Notes under the pieces: generated by a model
Databases searched by the model: none
Seen by the model: only the letters and a program-made list of their open reading frames with translations
Told to the model about the DNA's origin: nothing
Origin: Salvator merianae
Lineage: Eukaryota > Chordata > Lepidosauria > Squamata > Teiidae
Length of the DNA: 64,000 nt
Reading direction: 5' to 3'
Assembly: GCA_003586115.2 (NCBI GenBank)
Contig: QVOM02000073.1
Span: 37,436,876 to 37,500,875, forward strand
Made by a program: the position numbers and the translations under genes
Shown: positions 48,411-61,110 of the stretch, piece by piece
Layout of the letters: every line of letters starts with the position of its first letter
Position numbering within the stretch: the stretch's first letter is position 1

Positions 48411-50965
48411 GAATCTTGGTTTCCTGTTCTCAGATTTGAGTTTAAAAGGTCTGTAATTTTTTTAGCTCAGAAATACCCAATGTATAAGTATGAAAGTATA
48501 TAAATAATGCTAAACTACCACATAAATTACAGAGGACGTGAAGAAACGTCCAGAAATTTAAATTAAGCTATTTGAAGCAAGCCAATGCCCAGAGATATAG
48601 TATTTAAGGAGGAAAAACATTGTTCTTTATGAAACTGTTTTGTAAGCCTAACGTTATGGCAGGAACAGTGTAATGGCAAATATTCAGTAACTGTTTCCCT
48701 TATTTTTTAGTGGCTCACACATTCAAAAATGTGAATAAGCAATTGTTAAAGCTTAAGCTCCAATAATCCATATACCAGAAAACACATGTTCCATCTGTTC
48801 TATCAATCCTTCTTGTTTAGCACAAATAGAAAAGATGGAATTGAGGAAAAAGGTGGAAGCGTGTGAAAAGAAAAAAACAATTCAGCCATTGGATTCACCA
48901 CAACTCAAATAGAGGAATTTGAAATAGAGGAGTTACTTTGAACTGAGCTACCTATTCAAACTGCTGTATGATAAAGTATTCCCATTTTATACAGTATAGT
49001 TTGGTTCCCATGATATGGTGTGTATAGGGAAATGGTGTACAAAGGAGCAAGTGATTTAATTCAAAACCAGGGGTTAAGGGAACTAAAAACTCAGTTGACT
49101 TTCATTGAATAAACTTGGGTTTTCTTAATTACTAAGAATATTGAATTAAAGGAGGAGTTACCAATTTAAAGGAAGAAAATCAAATCAAATTATGGTTGGA
49201 AAACTGCAATATCCCTGGATTCAGAATCACAACACACCCACCCTGGCCAACAATTCTCATGCAATTCAATGTGACACCTCTGAACTGGCATGGTTTGCTT
49301 GGTTTTCAAGGGCAGCACATTTCTGATATGTGGAAGCATGTATACATATGAGTTCCAACCTGGTAGAGAACAGGAACTTATGAACAGCCGTCCCTCCTTA
49401 CACAGATTTTGTTAGTACATGGTTTCATTGATGCACAGTTACCTATGGGTTGGCATGGAAGCAGTAAGGCCAGAGGGAAACCCCCAAGGGATCCCCCGAG
49501 CTCCTTTTTGCCCCAAGGGCCATTTTTCCACTGGTGCGGGATGCCTTTTGCAAATTGGAGCGAGAGAAAGCAGATTCTGTATGTGGTTTTTGATTTTGTG
49601 AGTTGGAAAGCTTTAGAGCTTCGAGTCAAAGGCAGGAGACATTCTTGTTCCTATTGTTTTGATGTATAGCATGGAACATCCTATCCTTCCTGGGTCAATT
49701 GTCCCCCCTTTATGTCACATGTACATTCTGTCTTCTTATGTATTCATTTGCAAGAAACAATGGAAGTATTCAAATTAAGCCCTAATATTCATTCTCACTT
49801 AGCAAAATCTAGGACAGGTTGTTCTTCAGTATGGTTCTTCAAAGAAAATATCAGACAGCCAAAATACATACTTGTTATAACCTGGGCTTATGCTCCTGTG
49901 CAAGGTTAAAGGGACTTAGTGGCTGTGAATGCTGCTGCCTTCATTAAGTTGGTCTGCTGCTTTTCCAATAGCCAGAACAGGTTTTTGCCCCCCAAAGCAG
50001 CACAGAGATGTTACAGATAAAAAGTAGAAGTGGCTCAAAATCTATCCTTTAAAATCATCTCCAACCGAAAAATAAAGATCATAAGGATAAGACCTATTTT
50101 TTCAGGGCTCTTGAGAATAACTGAAAAAAGAAATACTTTGACCAGCCCTAAGCTGTGTAAGATCCTTCATGAGTCCTGCACTGTTTGCTTGATTTACACC
50201 CATCTTCATCCAGAAGTACCTGTCTAATCAATCTTAGATGCAGAATAATTCCTCTTTGTTAGGATTCAGTTACAATGAGAAGTGGCACTCTGTTCTAGCA
50301 CTTGGAGGGTCCAATGGTTTTAACAAACATCAGAAGGTCAAACAGGAATCTTTGAGTGTTACTCTGTTTTTCATCCTAGTCAACAGATTTTCACCACAAA
50401 CACTTTGTGACCAAATGCTATTGGACAAAGAACATGAGAGGTCATATTTACAAAAGAAAGGAAAAAATTCCCTTCACATTGAAGGGCATCAACACCTTTG
50501 ACTTGGAATTAAATAGAATGGCTATCAATGCTGAAGAGAAGAAAACCCTAAACATTTGGAGAGTTTTAATTTTGAACAGAAGGATCTGAATTGAATACTC
50601 CACATCAAAGGGGTAAAACAATGAACTATCTAGAAGAACTCCATCCACACAACAATGGGCTTTTTCTATTAAAGTCAATCAATACCTGCTCTTAGTTCCC
50701 AATTCTACTTCATAGGCTCTTTTGAGTTTGAAAATCCAGACTATCTCCAGACGTCTCCTACCTAATGCACAATTTTTGGAAACTCTGGAATACAGCCCTC
50801 TTGAGATTCTAATACTTGGGATGGTTGTACTGATATTCCAGGTTTTACACATCACACAGCCCAGTGATGCGAGAGAGTTCGCTCTTTCCTGAGATTTCCT
50901 TTCTTCAAGTCCCGCTCATTCCATGTCTACTAGCTTAGGATTGGCCAGTCAGTATTCACTTCTGT

Positions 50966-51182
50966 AGCTCTTGTTCAGACATAACAAAAGGGGCGACTTG
51001 GAGGCGACTCATAGAGACAGTGTGTGGCCCTCGTGTTCCCAAGACTTCTCTAATCCACCTTTTCTAGTACAGAACATTCATGAGAAAGGGGAGGAGCAGA
51101 CTGGTGAGTGAACAATCCCACCTCGAAGCCATCTTTGAGTCACCTCAGAGATGCTTTTTGTTGTTGTGTCTGATCACAGCCT
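50966..51182 (+). mobile_element. TGATCAGACA-ended inverted-repeat element, copy 3
   Basis: Runs from TGTTCAGACATAACAAAAGG to GTGTCTGATCACAGCC. It contains the uninterrupted segment GGGGCGACTTGGAGGCGACT, which is the paralogous empty site for the hAT insertion found in copy 7 at 59766. Confidence 0.65.
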
Positions 51183-51608
51183 CAATTGACTGGGAAAGAT
51201 GCCATTCAATGCATGTGCAGATGAAAAAGGAAGAGCAAACTCAGCAATCAATTTATCTTTCTCCCTCTCGTGCGACTGCATGGAAAAAAGGCAAAAGGCA
51301 ATTCAGCCTGGGCGATTTTTGGCAACAACTTTGAGCTGTTCTGTTAAAACCCCAAGCAGGGCATGCCATGCAGAGCTGCTAGGAATGCAGAGAGCTGCAA
51401 AGGGCTGAGGGGAGGCACAGTAAGTTTACGCTACTTCCCCTTAGAATGCGGGGAAGAAAAGAAAAAGAAGCTCTGGTTACACTTTGCTTTTTAAAAAGGG
51501 TTTTGGCAATTGGCAGCAAAGCCCTAACAAGCCCAATGCCTTCTGGAAATGTCTGGTGTTGTTAAGGGGGGGGGAAAGCACCAACTATCCCACCCCAAGA
51601 TGCCTCTC

Positions 51609-51902
51609 AGAAGGAAGAGCAAGAGCCGGTGAGGGTGCAGTGGGCAAGTTCAAGGCACACTAGGTTGAGGCCGCCATCCTGCCTTCTCTCTGCACCTGCA
51701 AGCAGAGCACAAGTAGTGGCATGGCTCATGACGAAGGCAGGGAGGAGGGAAGGGGAAACAGCTCTGGCAGGCAGCAAACTCAGGACCATATCAGACCAGC
51801 AGGAGAGGAGTAGCTCGGATGGGCACAGAGAAAAACAGCACCTCAACCTTGCATGCCTTGAACTTGCCTGCTGCACACTCACTGATTCTTGCTCTTCTTT
51901 CT
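51609..51902. repeat. long inverted repeat (62-bp arms, 170-bp loop)
   Basis: The left arm 51609-51670 and right arm 51841-51902 are reverse complements at about 52 of 62 positions by hand count, with no gaps. Key shared words are AAGAGCAAGA, TGAG, GTGCAG, GGCAAGTTCAAGGCA and AGGTTGAGG. Facing small ORFs across the arms are a by-product of the palindrome. It lies in NEURL1B intron 1 and, if transcribed, would fold into a long imperfect hairpin. It may be the core of a larger element. Confidence 0.8.
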
Positions 51903-52394
51903 AAGGTGGTGACAGTGGTGATCTCCATGGAGCCAGACTTCAGCAGACACCCCTTTTCTACTGCAGGTGACTTTCAGCTACTGGGGCACTGAGCGCCTAT
52001 CTGCCCATTCACCAAGGACAGCAGGAATGAGGTGCTGTGGTCTCAACGCGGCAAGCACCTGTCACGGCACTGGAGTGCATCCAGCCATGCCATGGCCATC
52101 TCCCGCCGTGGTGTGGGCTCCAGCTTGAACCTAGCCATCCTGCAACAAATGCTTTCCTTTTTAAAAAAGATTTTGGCACATGATAGCAATGTATATGAAG
52201 CCCTAATAAACAAGCACAATCATCAGATTGTTGGGCTTTTTCTTCACCTTTGGACACTTGAGTCAACAGGAACTGAAACAAAGTCTGCTGCTAAGTCCTC
52301 CCTCCTCCCTCCCTCTGACCAAAGTTAAGGATTTCCGGGTAGCTGCTCCTCCCACCAGTTTTTGTTCATGCTCTCATGTAGTTCTCACAGGACA

Positions 52395-52585
52395 GATCCA
52401 GACAGTAATGCGATTTCAGAATAAGGGGGTATTCTGCCATGAAAGTTCTTTCTATCACAATACCTAAAACGCGGGAAATCAGCTCATTACTCTGGAAATA
52501 TAACGTGAGTATCCTGGCCATGTGCGGCAAATCAAATACTATTCTGACATAGTTACAGGTTTCTGATCCTGTCTGGATGCACTCT
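52395..52585. mobile_element. small inverted-repeat element (ATCCAGACAG ends)
   Basis: Left end CAGATCCAGACAGTAATGCG. The right end reads, reversed, GTGCATCCAGACAGGATCAG. The outer end is shared with the fold-back MITE at 27460-27565. Confidence 0.5.
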
Positions 52586-52644
52586 CTGTCATATGTTAAA
52601 TTTTTAGCTGTAGATTCTCTAAGCCCTTCTTGAAGTCTCTCAGG

Positions 52645-52865
52645 CTCTGTTCACAACAAGTTTTAAAAGTTTTAAAAAGCCCCTCTGAGGCAGCTTAGAG
52701 ACAGTTGGCAGTGAGATCGTTCACACACCAGCCTGTCCCTCCCCCCTCATGAACATTATAGGCAAGGAAAAGTGGATTTGTGCTGGAATGAGAACATGAA
52801 CGCTATACTGCTAACACCTCTAGGGTGCTTTTGAATCTCTTTTTTGCTATATGTGAATTCAGCCA
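52645..52865 (-). mobile_element. TGATCAGACA family element, copy 4 (diverged)
   Basis: Shares the family order: CCCCTCTGAGGCAGCTTAGA, then AGTGAGATCGTTCACACACC, TCCCTCCCCCCTCATGAACA and AAAAGTGGATTTG. Its ends are diverged (GCTCTGTTCACAAC and, reversed, GGCTGAATTCACATA). Confidence 0.5.
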
Positions 52866-53514
52866 TAGAGTTAGTTCACAGGTGGGATCATTCACAAGCC
52901 AGTCTGCCCACCCCTGAACATTTTAGGCTTGATTACAGATGGCATGAGAATACAAGGACTGCACACTACCATCTCCATGGCACTTGGGAGCCACTATTTT
53001 TTGCTTCATGAGTATGAGTCTCAGTCTCTGCAAAAGCAGTAGAAGCAGTGAAACTTACTGACAAATAAAGCACAAGTCACGAACAATCCTGCTGCTTTGG
53101 TTAGATGAATTGGTTTTACCTTCCCTTGGGGATGTCTGACCAGGAAAAAACAGGCCAGCTTGCTCCCTTGTGCTTAATTCTAATGTATCTCCAGAGATTT
53201 GCAGGAGTAGTTGCTCATGGCCCAAAGACAAACATCATCATCTGCTACTGTCTATAGCTAAAGTTTGTCAACCACTAAACCTTACCACCAATCCCTAGAA
53301 TAAGTTATGCCTCTGGAAATATCATTGCAAACATCTTGCCAAAAGAAGGCAGACATATTTTAAGGAAGCTTTTCAAAAGGACTGAAGCAAGATGACTAGC
53401 AATTCTACATAAATAAGTGGAAGAAGAGTATTTGAGCTTCCTATGAGAGAGGCAGAAGAGCCTTCATCCACTCTCTGGTTTTTGCTGTATGTTTCCCTTC
53501 AGATGAAGAGGTTA

Positions 53515-53865
53515 AGGCCTTTCTGCACTGGGTAGTAGACCAGACCACGATCCAGCCCAGGCCTCTGCCATCTTCATGCTAAGTGGGTTGACATACCCCC
53601 ATGGCTGGTATATTAGGAGGACTCTTTTCAGGGGCAGGCCAGGAAGCGCTGCCGGAAATGGATCCACCCCAAAACTGGTGAGGCTGGAAACTCCAAAGGC
53701 TGGGAACTTTTTGGAGCCTTGCTGCTGCCTCCGTGGGCTGTTCAGAGGCAGGGTTGATGGGGGATGGGCTGTTTGAATGTGGATGGGTCTAGGAATGGGT
53801 TACATGTTTTGGGATGGGGTGGCAAGCTTTGACCTGGAACAGCAAAGGTAGGTGCAGAAAGGGCC
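53515..53865. mobile_element. inverted-repeat DNA element (AGGCCTTTCTGCAC ends)
   Basis: Left AGGCCTTTCTGCACTGGG. Right, reversed, GGCCCTTTCTGCACCT. TTA lies outside each end (53512-53514 and 53866-53868), which could be a 3-bp Harbinger-type target duplication, but TTA is also part of a symmetric end. The same end word occurs at 60982 (AAGGCCCTTTCTGCGCTGGG). Confidence 0.55.
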
Positions 53866-55557
53866 TTAGAGACCCATTCTGTAAGTGACCATATCAACGT
53901 GAGAATGTCACCTTCACTATATTAACATCTAATTATACTGAAGACGGTGAATCGTGAGAAATACTTGCCCTTTCATGATTTTTTAAAAACTATAACGGAA
54001 ACAGCACAAGCATACAACTTTATCTTTAGATGAGAATTGGAAACAGAACTCTTATGGTATTTCTTTATCTTAAGAACAAAGATATCGGAAATGAATAGCG
54101 AGAGATAGATAACAGTATTACATACTTTACTGTCCAATGAATCGGGTGTTATAGAGACCCAATGGTAAATACCGTGAGGCATGTAGGGCAACGTTTACTT
54201 TGCTGAAGCTTTATCATAAACTTGAATACAAGTAGGATAAGCCTAAAGAACAGAAAAACAAAGACCTCCACATAGACAAATACATTAAGGTCTTTAACAA
54301 ATACACTTTTGAGATTAGGGCACATGCTGTTCTCAGTTATCGCTGTGGCTATGAATGATATACATTCAATGATATACATTTGCATTAATAAATGACAAAT
54401 TTCCCGTCAAGTTATATTAAGATAGTTTCTACACAATCTAATCAGCACTGATAGCAAAGAAAACAGTTTTAAAAGTTCTACTTCTTGAATCTTTAGACCT
54501 GTGGTCTCCTAAAATAGCCTTCTTTCCTTTCTCTTAATTGACTAACTACAGGTGACAACTGCTACCAGTCCAAGTGCCTTGATCAAGTATATCTGAGAGA
54601 GGAAGGACAGAGTGGATAATGTGTGAAATAACAATACCTTTTCACGAAACAAAAGAGCTCCTTATCTTCAAACAGAAGCCTAGGATAAGCTGCGAGAAGG
54701 CTTGATTAAGGTGTAAAAATCACAGACATAAAAAAATGCATTACTTAAAAAAAGTATTATCATGATCTTTGTTATTACAAAGCTGTAGGTAAGGAAAAAA
54801 AGACTGAACACAGAATGGTATCAAGACAACTCTTTTTTGGAAAAAAAAATCTATGTATTTATTCATGTAACAGATAAAACCAGAGAATTCAAAGGCTGAC
54901 AATAAAAGTAAAACAACAACAAAAAAATGGAAAAGTGGCTGTACGCCCCTCATTCCAAACTGATGTACGGGAAATTTAGGCCATGGGTTATTTAAAAAAA
55001 ACAAAACAGGAAAACATGTTGTGATTATACAATAGGAAATTAAGCAGTAGGAAATGAATGAACAATATATTTAAAATGCCATCCCTTACTAGCACAAACA
55101 CCTGTTAGTCACTGTTCTAAAGACAAAGAACTTGGCTTGCAACAAGAGGAAATTATCAACAGTTAAAAATCATTGAAAATACCGTTGCCCCCTTGCAAGC
55201 ATCATATTTGTCAGATAGCTTTGCAAAACTTCTAGTTTAAAATCAGTATTTACCACAAAGGGCAGGGAGAAAATGTTAAAACCAAATTCTATGCACTAAC
55301 ACCTCAGTACTGTGTCACTCTGATATGCCACAGAAAAGATTTAACTTCAGATAATGAGTTAGTAGAAGTAAGAACCAGTTGGCATATGCCCACTAGATCA
55401 TCTTACCACAACAATTTTATATTGACACTATGATCATGAATGACATGAACCATGTTACTCCTCTGTGACTACAAGGGATTCTTGCTAAGAAACTAAGAAT
55501 CAGAAGATGAAAATATGGAAACTGAATTGCCTTTGCATCAGAGATTTCCCTCTTGGG

Positions 55558-55788
55558 CTGCGATCAGACATAACAAAAGGGGCACCTCACAGGCACCTCA
55601 GGGAGACAGTGTGTGGCCCTTGTGTCTCCAAACTTCTCCAATCCACCTTTGCTAGCATAGAATGTTCATGGGAGGGGGAGGGACAGGCTGGTGTGTGAAC
55701 AATCCCACCTCAGAGCCTTCAATAAGCTGCCTCAGAGAAGGTGTTTTTTTTATGTTGTTGTTTTGCTGTGTCTGATCACAGCCTTAGC
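55558..55788 (+). mobile_element. TGATCAGACA-ended inverted-repeat element, copy 5
   Basis: From GGCTGCGATCAGACATAAC to GTGTCTGATCACAGCC. This is a well-preserved copy carrying all family blocks (GGGGCACCTCACAGGCACCT, GACAGTGTGTGGCCCTTGTG, AATCCACCTTTGCTAGCA, GGTGTGTGAACAATCCCACC). Confidence 0.7.
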
Positions 55789-55904
55789 CTCGCCAGTGCG
55801 ATCTAAAGGAATGTAAACACATTTAGCACTGGGTTGGCTGCAGGAGCTGCCAAAAAAATGATGCGCTTCTTCATTTAACTTGCCTGGATTTTCTGACAGG
55901 GTTT

Positions 55905-56040
55905 ACTCTCCCTTAGCCTTTCCCAAGGCACTCCCCAAAGCAGTAAGGCTATTCTACCCAAAGTTGGGAAGCCCCAGCGAACTTTCATAGCAGAGTGGGG
56001 ATTCGAACTGAGGCACTCCTGGGTTCAGCTAATCGACCTT
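55905..56040 (-). mobile_element. MIR-like SINE fragment
   Basis: The plus strand shows GCAGAGTGGGGATTCGAACT followed by GAGGCACTCCTGGGTTCAGC. This is the squamate MIR-type head in reverse (compare GAGTGGGGATTTGAACC). Diverged. Confidence 0.45.
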
Positions 56041-56169
56041 CAATAGTAATTCAGAACTAGAATACAGTATGGCCCAGAACTAGATAGCTCTAATGGACTT
56101 CATGTTTTGTCTGAAGCTTGAAACACATTTGCAGCATCATTTATGCAGTGTGATACTGGAAGAGGAGAA

Positions 56170-56395
56170 ACTGCTCATGAGTAGAAAAAAGCATCTCTGA
56201 GGCAGCTTAGAATTGGCTTAGAGATGGTTGGCAGATGGGACCATTCACAGGTGTGCCTGTCTGTTCCCCTCGCATGAACATCCCAGGCTAGAAAACGTCT
56301 ATTAGAGCTGGGATGGGAACACTGGCATGTGGCAATTACCACTTCCAAGCCATTTTGAGCCACCTTGTTGCTGCATGTGGTTTCACAAGGGTTTT
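56170..56395 (-). mobile_element. TGATCAGACA family element, copy 6 (diverged)
   Basis: Family order is retained (AAAAGCATCTCTGAGGCAGC, GGCAGATGGGACCATTCACA, CCCTCGCATGAACATCCCAG), but both ends are degraded. Confidence 0.5.
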
Positions 56396-59300
56396 GACCT
56401 ATCCCTTACCAAGGCTCAGCTGCAGACTGAGTTTACTACAACCAAGATATCTGTTTGCTATATCCTTGTCTGATTTTTCTCATTTTATTTTTTAATAAAG
56501 CTGTTAACTTAATAGGTGTTTCTTGGGAAGAGAAGCAAAGTTCTCACAATCAGTCACACAGTTTTGGAGGCCTGGATTACAGGTCTAGGTTTATGAGTGC
56601 ATCAAGGAAAAAGGATATTATTTCTTTGGGGAAAAGCAGGAGGATCACTTGGCTTTTCACACCTTACCTGGATACTTGGCTGATGGGAAGGAATGATTTT
56701 CCTCTGCAAAAAGCTGGTAGCACCAGCCAAGACTAGGGCAGCAACCCTCAGGCTGACCTACCTTCCCAAGCATTTTAATCACAATTAAGAGCCATTTCTT
56801 TAAATGTCCTCTTCCATCCTCCTGGTTCTCTCACCCTGATCTAGAGCTGTCTCTTTGCTATATGTTTCTGTATCACTGTACACTGTAATAGACTGTAATA
56901 CAGAAATGGAGCCCACATTGATTTGCTCTGACATGGGGGAAACCACTCGAATCATAAGGCTGCATTTGAATAGTATGTTTCACCATTTTTATTTCTTTGA
57001 CTGAAATGTTGTCTTACTTTAAGTCATAGCCATAGCCTAAAGCCTAATTAGAACCCTGAGCATGCCATCTGGTTTCATATAGCTGAGTGAAAAGGAAATC
57101 TTTCACGCACATGAGGCAGGAATGCCAGAGTTTCATGCTGACAAATCTCAGAGCTTCTTCTCACAAATCAATTACTATTAATGCTTTTTCATTTGACTCT
57201 GTATCCCCCTGGGTCTAAAAACTGTGTTTCAAATGGAGCCCTATACTCCCTTTGTGAATATGCTGTAGCAGTTTTAATTAAGTTAGAACATATGATCATG
57301 AGAGTTTACAAATGACTGAAATTGTAAGTACAGAGTTACTCTGAGAGAATCTGTTCATTATTTTACTACTTAACTACTTAACTGCACCTCCTGTCAGAGC
57401 ATCTTCTCTCTTGTGGCATTCTGATATATCCAGACAGACTCTGAGAAGCATGGGTGTAAATTTTGAGGGAGTTAAACAAGAAGGAGAATTTCATGGTCAA
57501 AGCTGAAAGCTGCTAGTACTCCAGGTTTCACTGCCAAACACAAATATGTGTATGCACATGCTTAAAATCAGGCACTTCCAGGCAGTGTTGGGCCCAATTA
57601 TACATGCTTGCCACCATTTTGAACTGTATGTGTATACATTTAAGTGTACATTACAAAATTGCTTCACCATGTGATACAGAGACAAGGGTGGAGAAAAGGA
57701 AAGTAGTGGCATCCTAGCCACAGAGAATACTATCCTTTTTGCTACAGTTATCTGAAACCAATAAAGCAAAGAAAAGCCAAATGGGAATAAAGAGACAACC
57801 AAAAGCATTTGCCCCCAAAGGGACTAGTTCAAGTACAATGCCTGAGATACACACAGTGTATCTAGAGATCAAGGTTGGCTACTGTATGTTGATCCCCTCA
57901 GAATTTGGAAAAATTACTTTGGCAAGACCTGTCATTTGCATGTGCTGGCTTAGCAAAATGCTGTCTTCAGCTACATATCACGGGTTCATCAGAATCTGCC
58001 TCATGTTGTGAAGAATTATGCATGACTCAAAAGCAGACATACCGTATCTTCAAAAGCTAGTCCAATTACACACCATGCATTTTGAATTTTTATAAGGCTT
58101 TTCTTACTATCAACTATCTTGTGAGACTGAGATTTCGGATAAATGAGAATGTGGTATGATGCTCAGCTGTGTTCTTCCAGAAATCCAGAATGACAAGTCC
58201 ATCGTTCTTTGCCATTGTCCACTGACTAGAGTTGATGGGAGTCTAGTTCACAAACACATGGAGGGCTGCAGTTGAGCAACATTTTTAGAACAACATTTTA
58301 GCAACTGTTTTAGAACATGAGATACAGGTTTTTTCACTGAGGTTAGCCCTACAAGTCTTCAGCATGATTCTACAAGCACAAGCACCTGTTGGCATAGAGA
58401 GGCAATACATACAGCATATACTCAATAAATTCACATAACTTGATTTAGAGAATTCAGAGCTACAAGGGTCACAGACTGCAATCCTGGGGGAAAAAACACT
58501 AAATTAATTCATAGGATAGGAACTCAGTTTTTGTACGGAGTTCATCAAAAAGGAAAGCAATTCCCTGACTGAATTCATCTGGAACTATTTTCTTCTTTAT
58601 ACTGAAACAGAAGATTAAAAATGACTGACAGACCAAAAAGAGGGTGTATTTTATTGCCAAGAAAGATGTTTGGTCCTCCTTTTGTGCTCAGGGAGGGGCT
58701 TAGACTTTGCCCTTCACTTCCAGCACTGCATGCTCACAGTAATTACTGTGATTTTGAGATCCTGTTGTTCAAAGGCTGCTGCATCTTTGACCTCTGGCCA
58801 ATACAAACATATATGTTTTTTGGAATGAGGAACGGTACTTGTCTCATGGATTAGTGGGCTGGAAGGAGCTGCAGAAGTAGATAGCAAACAAATTATATAT
58901 TCACTATGGCCCACATGCCCAAAGAAAGGCAAGGAATGAAGAGGACTGTGAGGGACTGGAAATAAAACTCTATCCACATGGACACTGCATCAGAATTCCT
59001 CCTCCCACAATTGTGGTGCTACCACTATGCCATAGTACGTCTGTGATTTTCTCTTGGCAACCATTTAACAAGTGATGGCATACTGCGAAGTAACTATCAA
59101 ACTGGCACAGTAAAAAATGACGCTTCCTTCTTTCAGCTTCGTTTTGCAGCCACAGAACAGCAAACTGTGTGGCATCCAGAGCATATTTCAAGAGTTTAAC
59201 TTGTGACCTGTAAGTGCTTTGCCACTCCAAAACCATCAGCTATCCCACAATGTCATGGCCTAGAGCAACAAAGTGCTAGGCACACAACACTTCACCTCAA

Positions 59301-59726
59301 AATTAAGCTACATTCTCTGCAATGGAAGAGCTTGCAGTAGCCAGGGTTCCGTCACATCATTAATAAGCCACACAGTACAGAACTGTTACCTTCAAAGGGA
59401 AAATTAACCCCAGGGCCCATGCGATGCTAGTTAACTGTGCATCTCTTATGCACACTAATGACTCAAACAAAACCACAGACAGAATGAGAAGCTAATTTAC
59501 TGAAGCTAGTTTCATATGGAAGCTGGTGAATACTGAACAAAAACGTGCAAGTAAACCTTATTTCAACCATAAAAGCAATTAAAATTCTTATGAAACTAGA
59601 AGCAATGAGAGGGACAAAGTATTTTCTGACCATAGTTTACTCCCCTCCCCTTATTTCTAGTCCCCAAAATGTGCACAAAGAGTGTCCCATTGCTCCGGCA
59701 CTCCCAAGGGCAACAAAGGGCTGCTT

Positions 59727-60263
59727 TAGGCTGTGATCAGACATAACAGAAGGGGCAGCTTGAAGCACTGGCGTAGCAAGGGGGGGCGCAGGGGGCGCTG
59801 CACACCAGGCGGCGCATTGTTGGGGGCGGCGCCCGCCTTTGAGTTGGGCCCTCCCGCCCGCCCGCCGGCCGGTTTGCCTTTAGTCGGCTTCACCGGCACG
59901 TGCGCCGCTCGCTCGCCGCTCGCTCGCCCGCTCACCGCGCTGGCTGGCGCGCGCACGGCCATCATCACGGCGGCAGCGGGAGTAGGCAGCTGCAGGGTGG
60001 GGCGTCCTGCAGGGCGGGGCGCCCTGCTCAGCTGCCGCCGTTTGGTCCGCCCCGGGTGGTGGAATGTTTAGCTACGCCGCTGGCTTGAAGGCACCTCAGA
60101 GAGACCGTGTGTGGCCCTCGTGTCCCCAGCCTTCTCTTATCCACCTTTTCTAGCACAGAATATTCATGAGAGGGGGAGGGGCAGGCTGGTGTGTGAACAA
60201 TCCCATGTGAGAGTCTTCAGTAAGATGCCTCAGAGATGCTTTTTTTTTTTTTTTTTTTTTTTT
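59727..60263 (+). mobile_element. TGATCAGACA family element, copy 7, split by a hAT-like insertion
   Basis: The left end TAGGCTGTGATCAGACATAA and the first interior block stop at 59765. The family sequence resumes at 60083 (GGCACCTCAGAGAGACCGTG) and continues to GATGCC-like sequence and a 24-T run at 60240-60263. The right terminal repeat is lost. The inserted element is listed separately. Confidence 0.75.
59766..60082. mobile_element. GC-rich hAT-like MITE (317 bp) with exact 8-bp target duplication
   Basis: Termini CACTGGCGTAGC and, reversed, CAGCGGCGTAGC, close to the CAGTGGCGTAGC ends of known hAT families. It is flanked by GCTTGAAG at 59758-59765 and 60083-60090, an exact 8-bp duplication. 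The interior is extremely GC-rich (runs of GCCCGCC- and CGCTCGC-like sequence). The apparent ORF is unlike any transposase, so it is nonautonomous. It should not be read as a CpG-island promoter. Confidence 0.88.
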
Positions 60264-60979
60264 GCCTCAGAGATAATAATGTTAAGCTACAACTTAGTGC
60301 TACATAAAGAAGGGGAAATTAGCACAGAACCTTATGCACCTTCTTTCACTTTTTCTTCTGGTTTAGATCTGAAGCAGCTTCTTCCTGTTTTAAGACAACT
60401 GAACTGGGTCAAATTCTGGCTACTTCTACAACTGTTGGTTCTCTTAATAAGCCAGGTACTTAAACCATTACTTGCTCCTGAAATCTTCTGATAACAACAC
60501 AGTTCTAATTAACCCACAGGGCAGCATTGATGATTCTCCTCTCATATGATACATACAGATATATTTGCTAAAGAATGCTACGTTCTGTTTCTGGGAAAGT
60601 GTACTTCTTTGCCTGCTGAGCAAATAAATTACTGTTCTGCACTACCGTACTGCAGTAATGGGGGTATGTGTGACATCCCTCTACTCTCCCAAGGGTGGCC
60701 TGCATTTGTTCCCATGGGACTTAAACCCCAATGCTACTGTACTTGGGAAAGAATATGCCTTAGTGCAGGGCTGCCAATTCTGGCTAAAAGTCAGTCAAAT
60801 ATAAGATACACTTGACTTCTTTTTGGCTTTCTGTCTAGTTAAGATAATTAGTTTGGCTGATTTTCTGGTAGCCTTGCCTCAGTGTTTGCGCTCAGAGGGG
60901 AAAGAAGCCCCTATCTGTGTTTCCCCTTGGGATGAGGAAAACAGGTTCCACTAACACCTCACATGAAAAGAGAAACCAA

Positions 60980-61110
60980 GGCCCTTTCTGCGCTGGGCCT
61001 GATTCCAGACTGTATCCTGGAATAGGGGCCTGCTGTCCACATGCTAGTGCAGACTGCAGCAAGCCTGCCAAAGTCTGCACTAGCTTACGTGTGGCAGGCC
61101 CCTATTCTAG
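60980..61110. mobile_element. fold-back element (GAATAGGGGCCTGC arms)
   Basis: Left arm about 61019-61056 (GAATAGGGGCCTGC, then GCTAGTGCAGACT). The right arm ends near 61107, and its reverse reads GAATAGGGGCCTGCCACACG with GCTAGTGCAGACT. The upstream word AAGGCCCTTTCTGCGCTGGG links it to the element at 53515, but a matching right terminus was not found. Confidence 0.6.

Noticed and set aside
59733..60088. Overlapping GC-rich ORFs that look like a first exon or CpG-island promoter
   Set aside because: The segment is exactly bounded by hAT-like terminal repeats and an 8-bp duplication, so it is a transposon; none of the ORFs carries the expected NEURL1B start.
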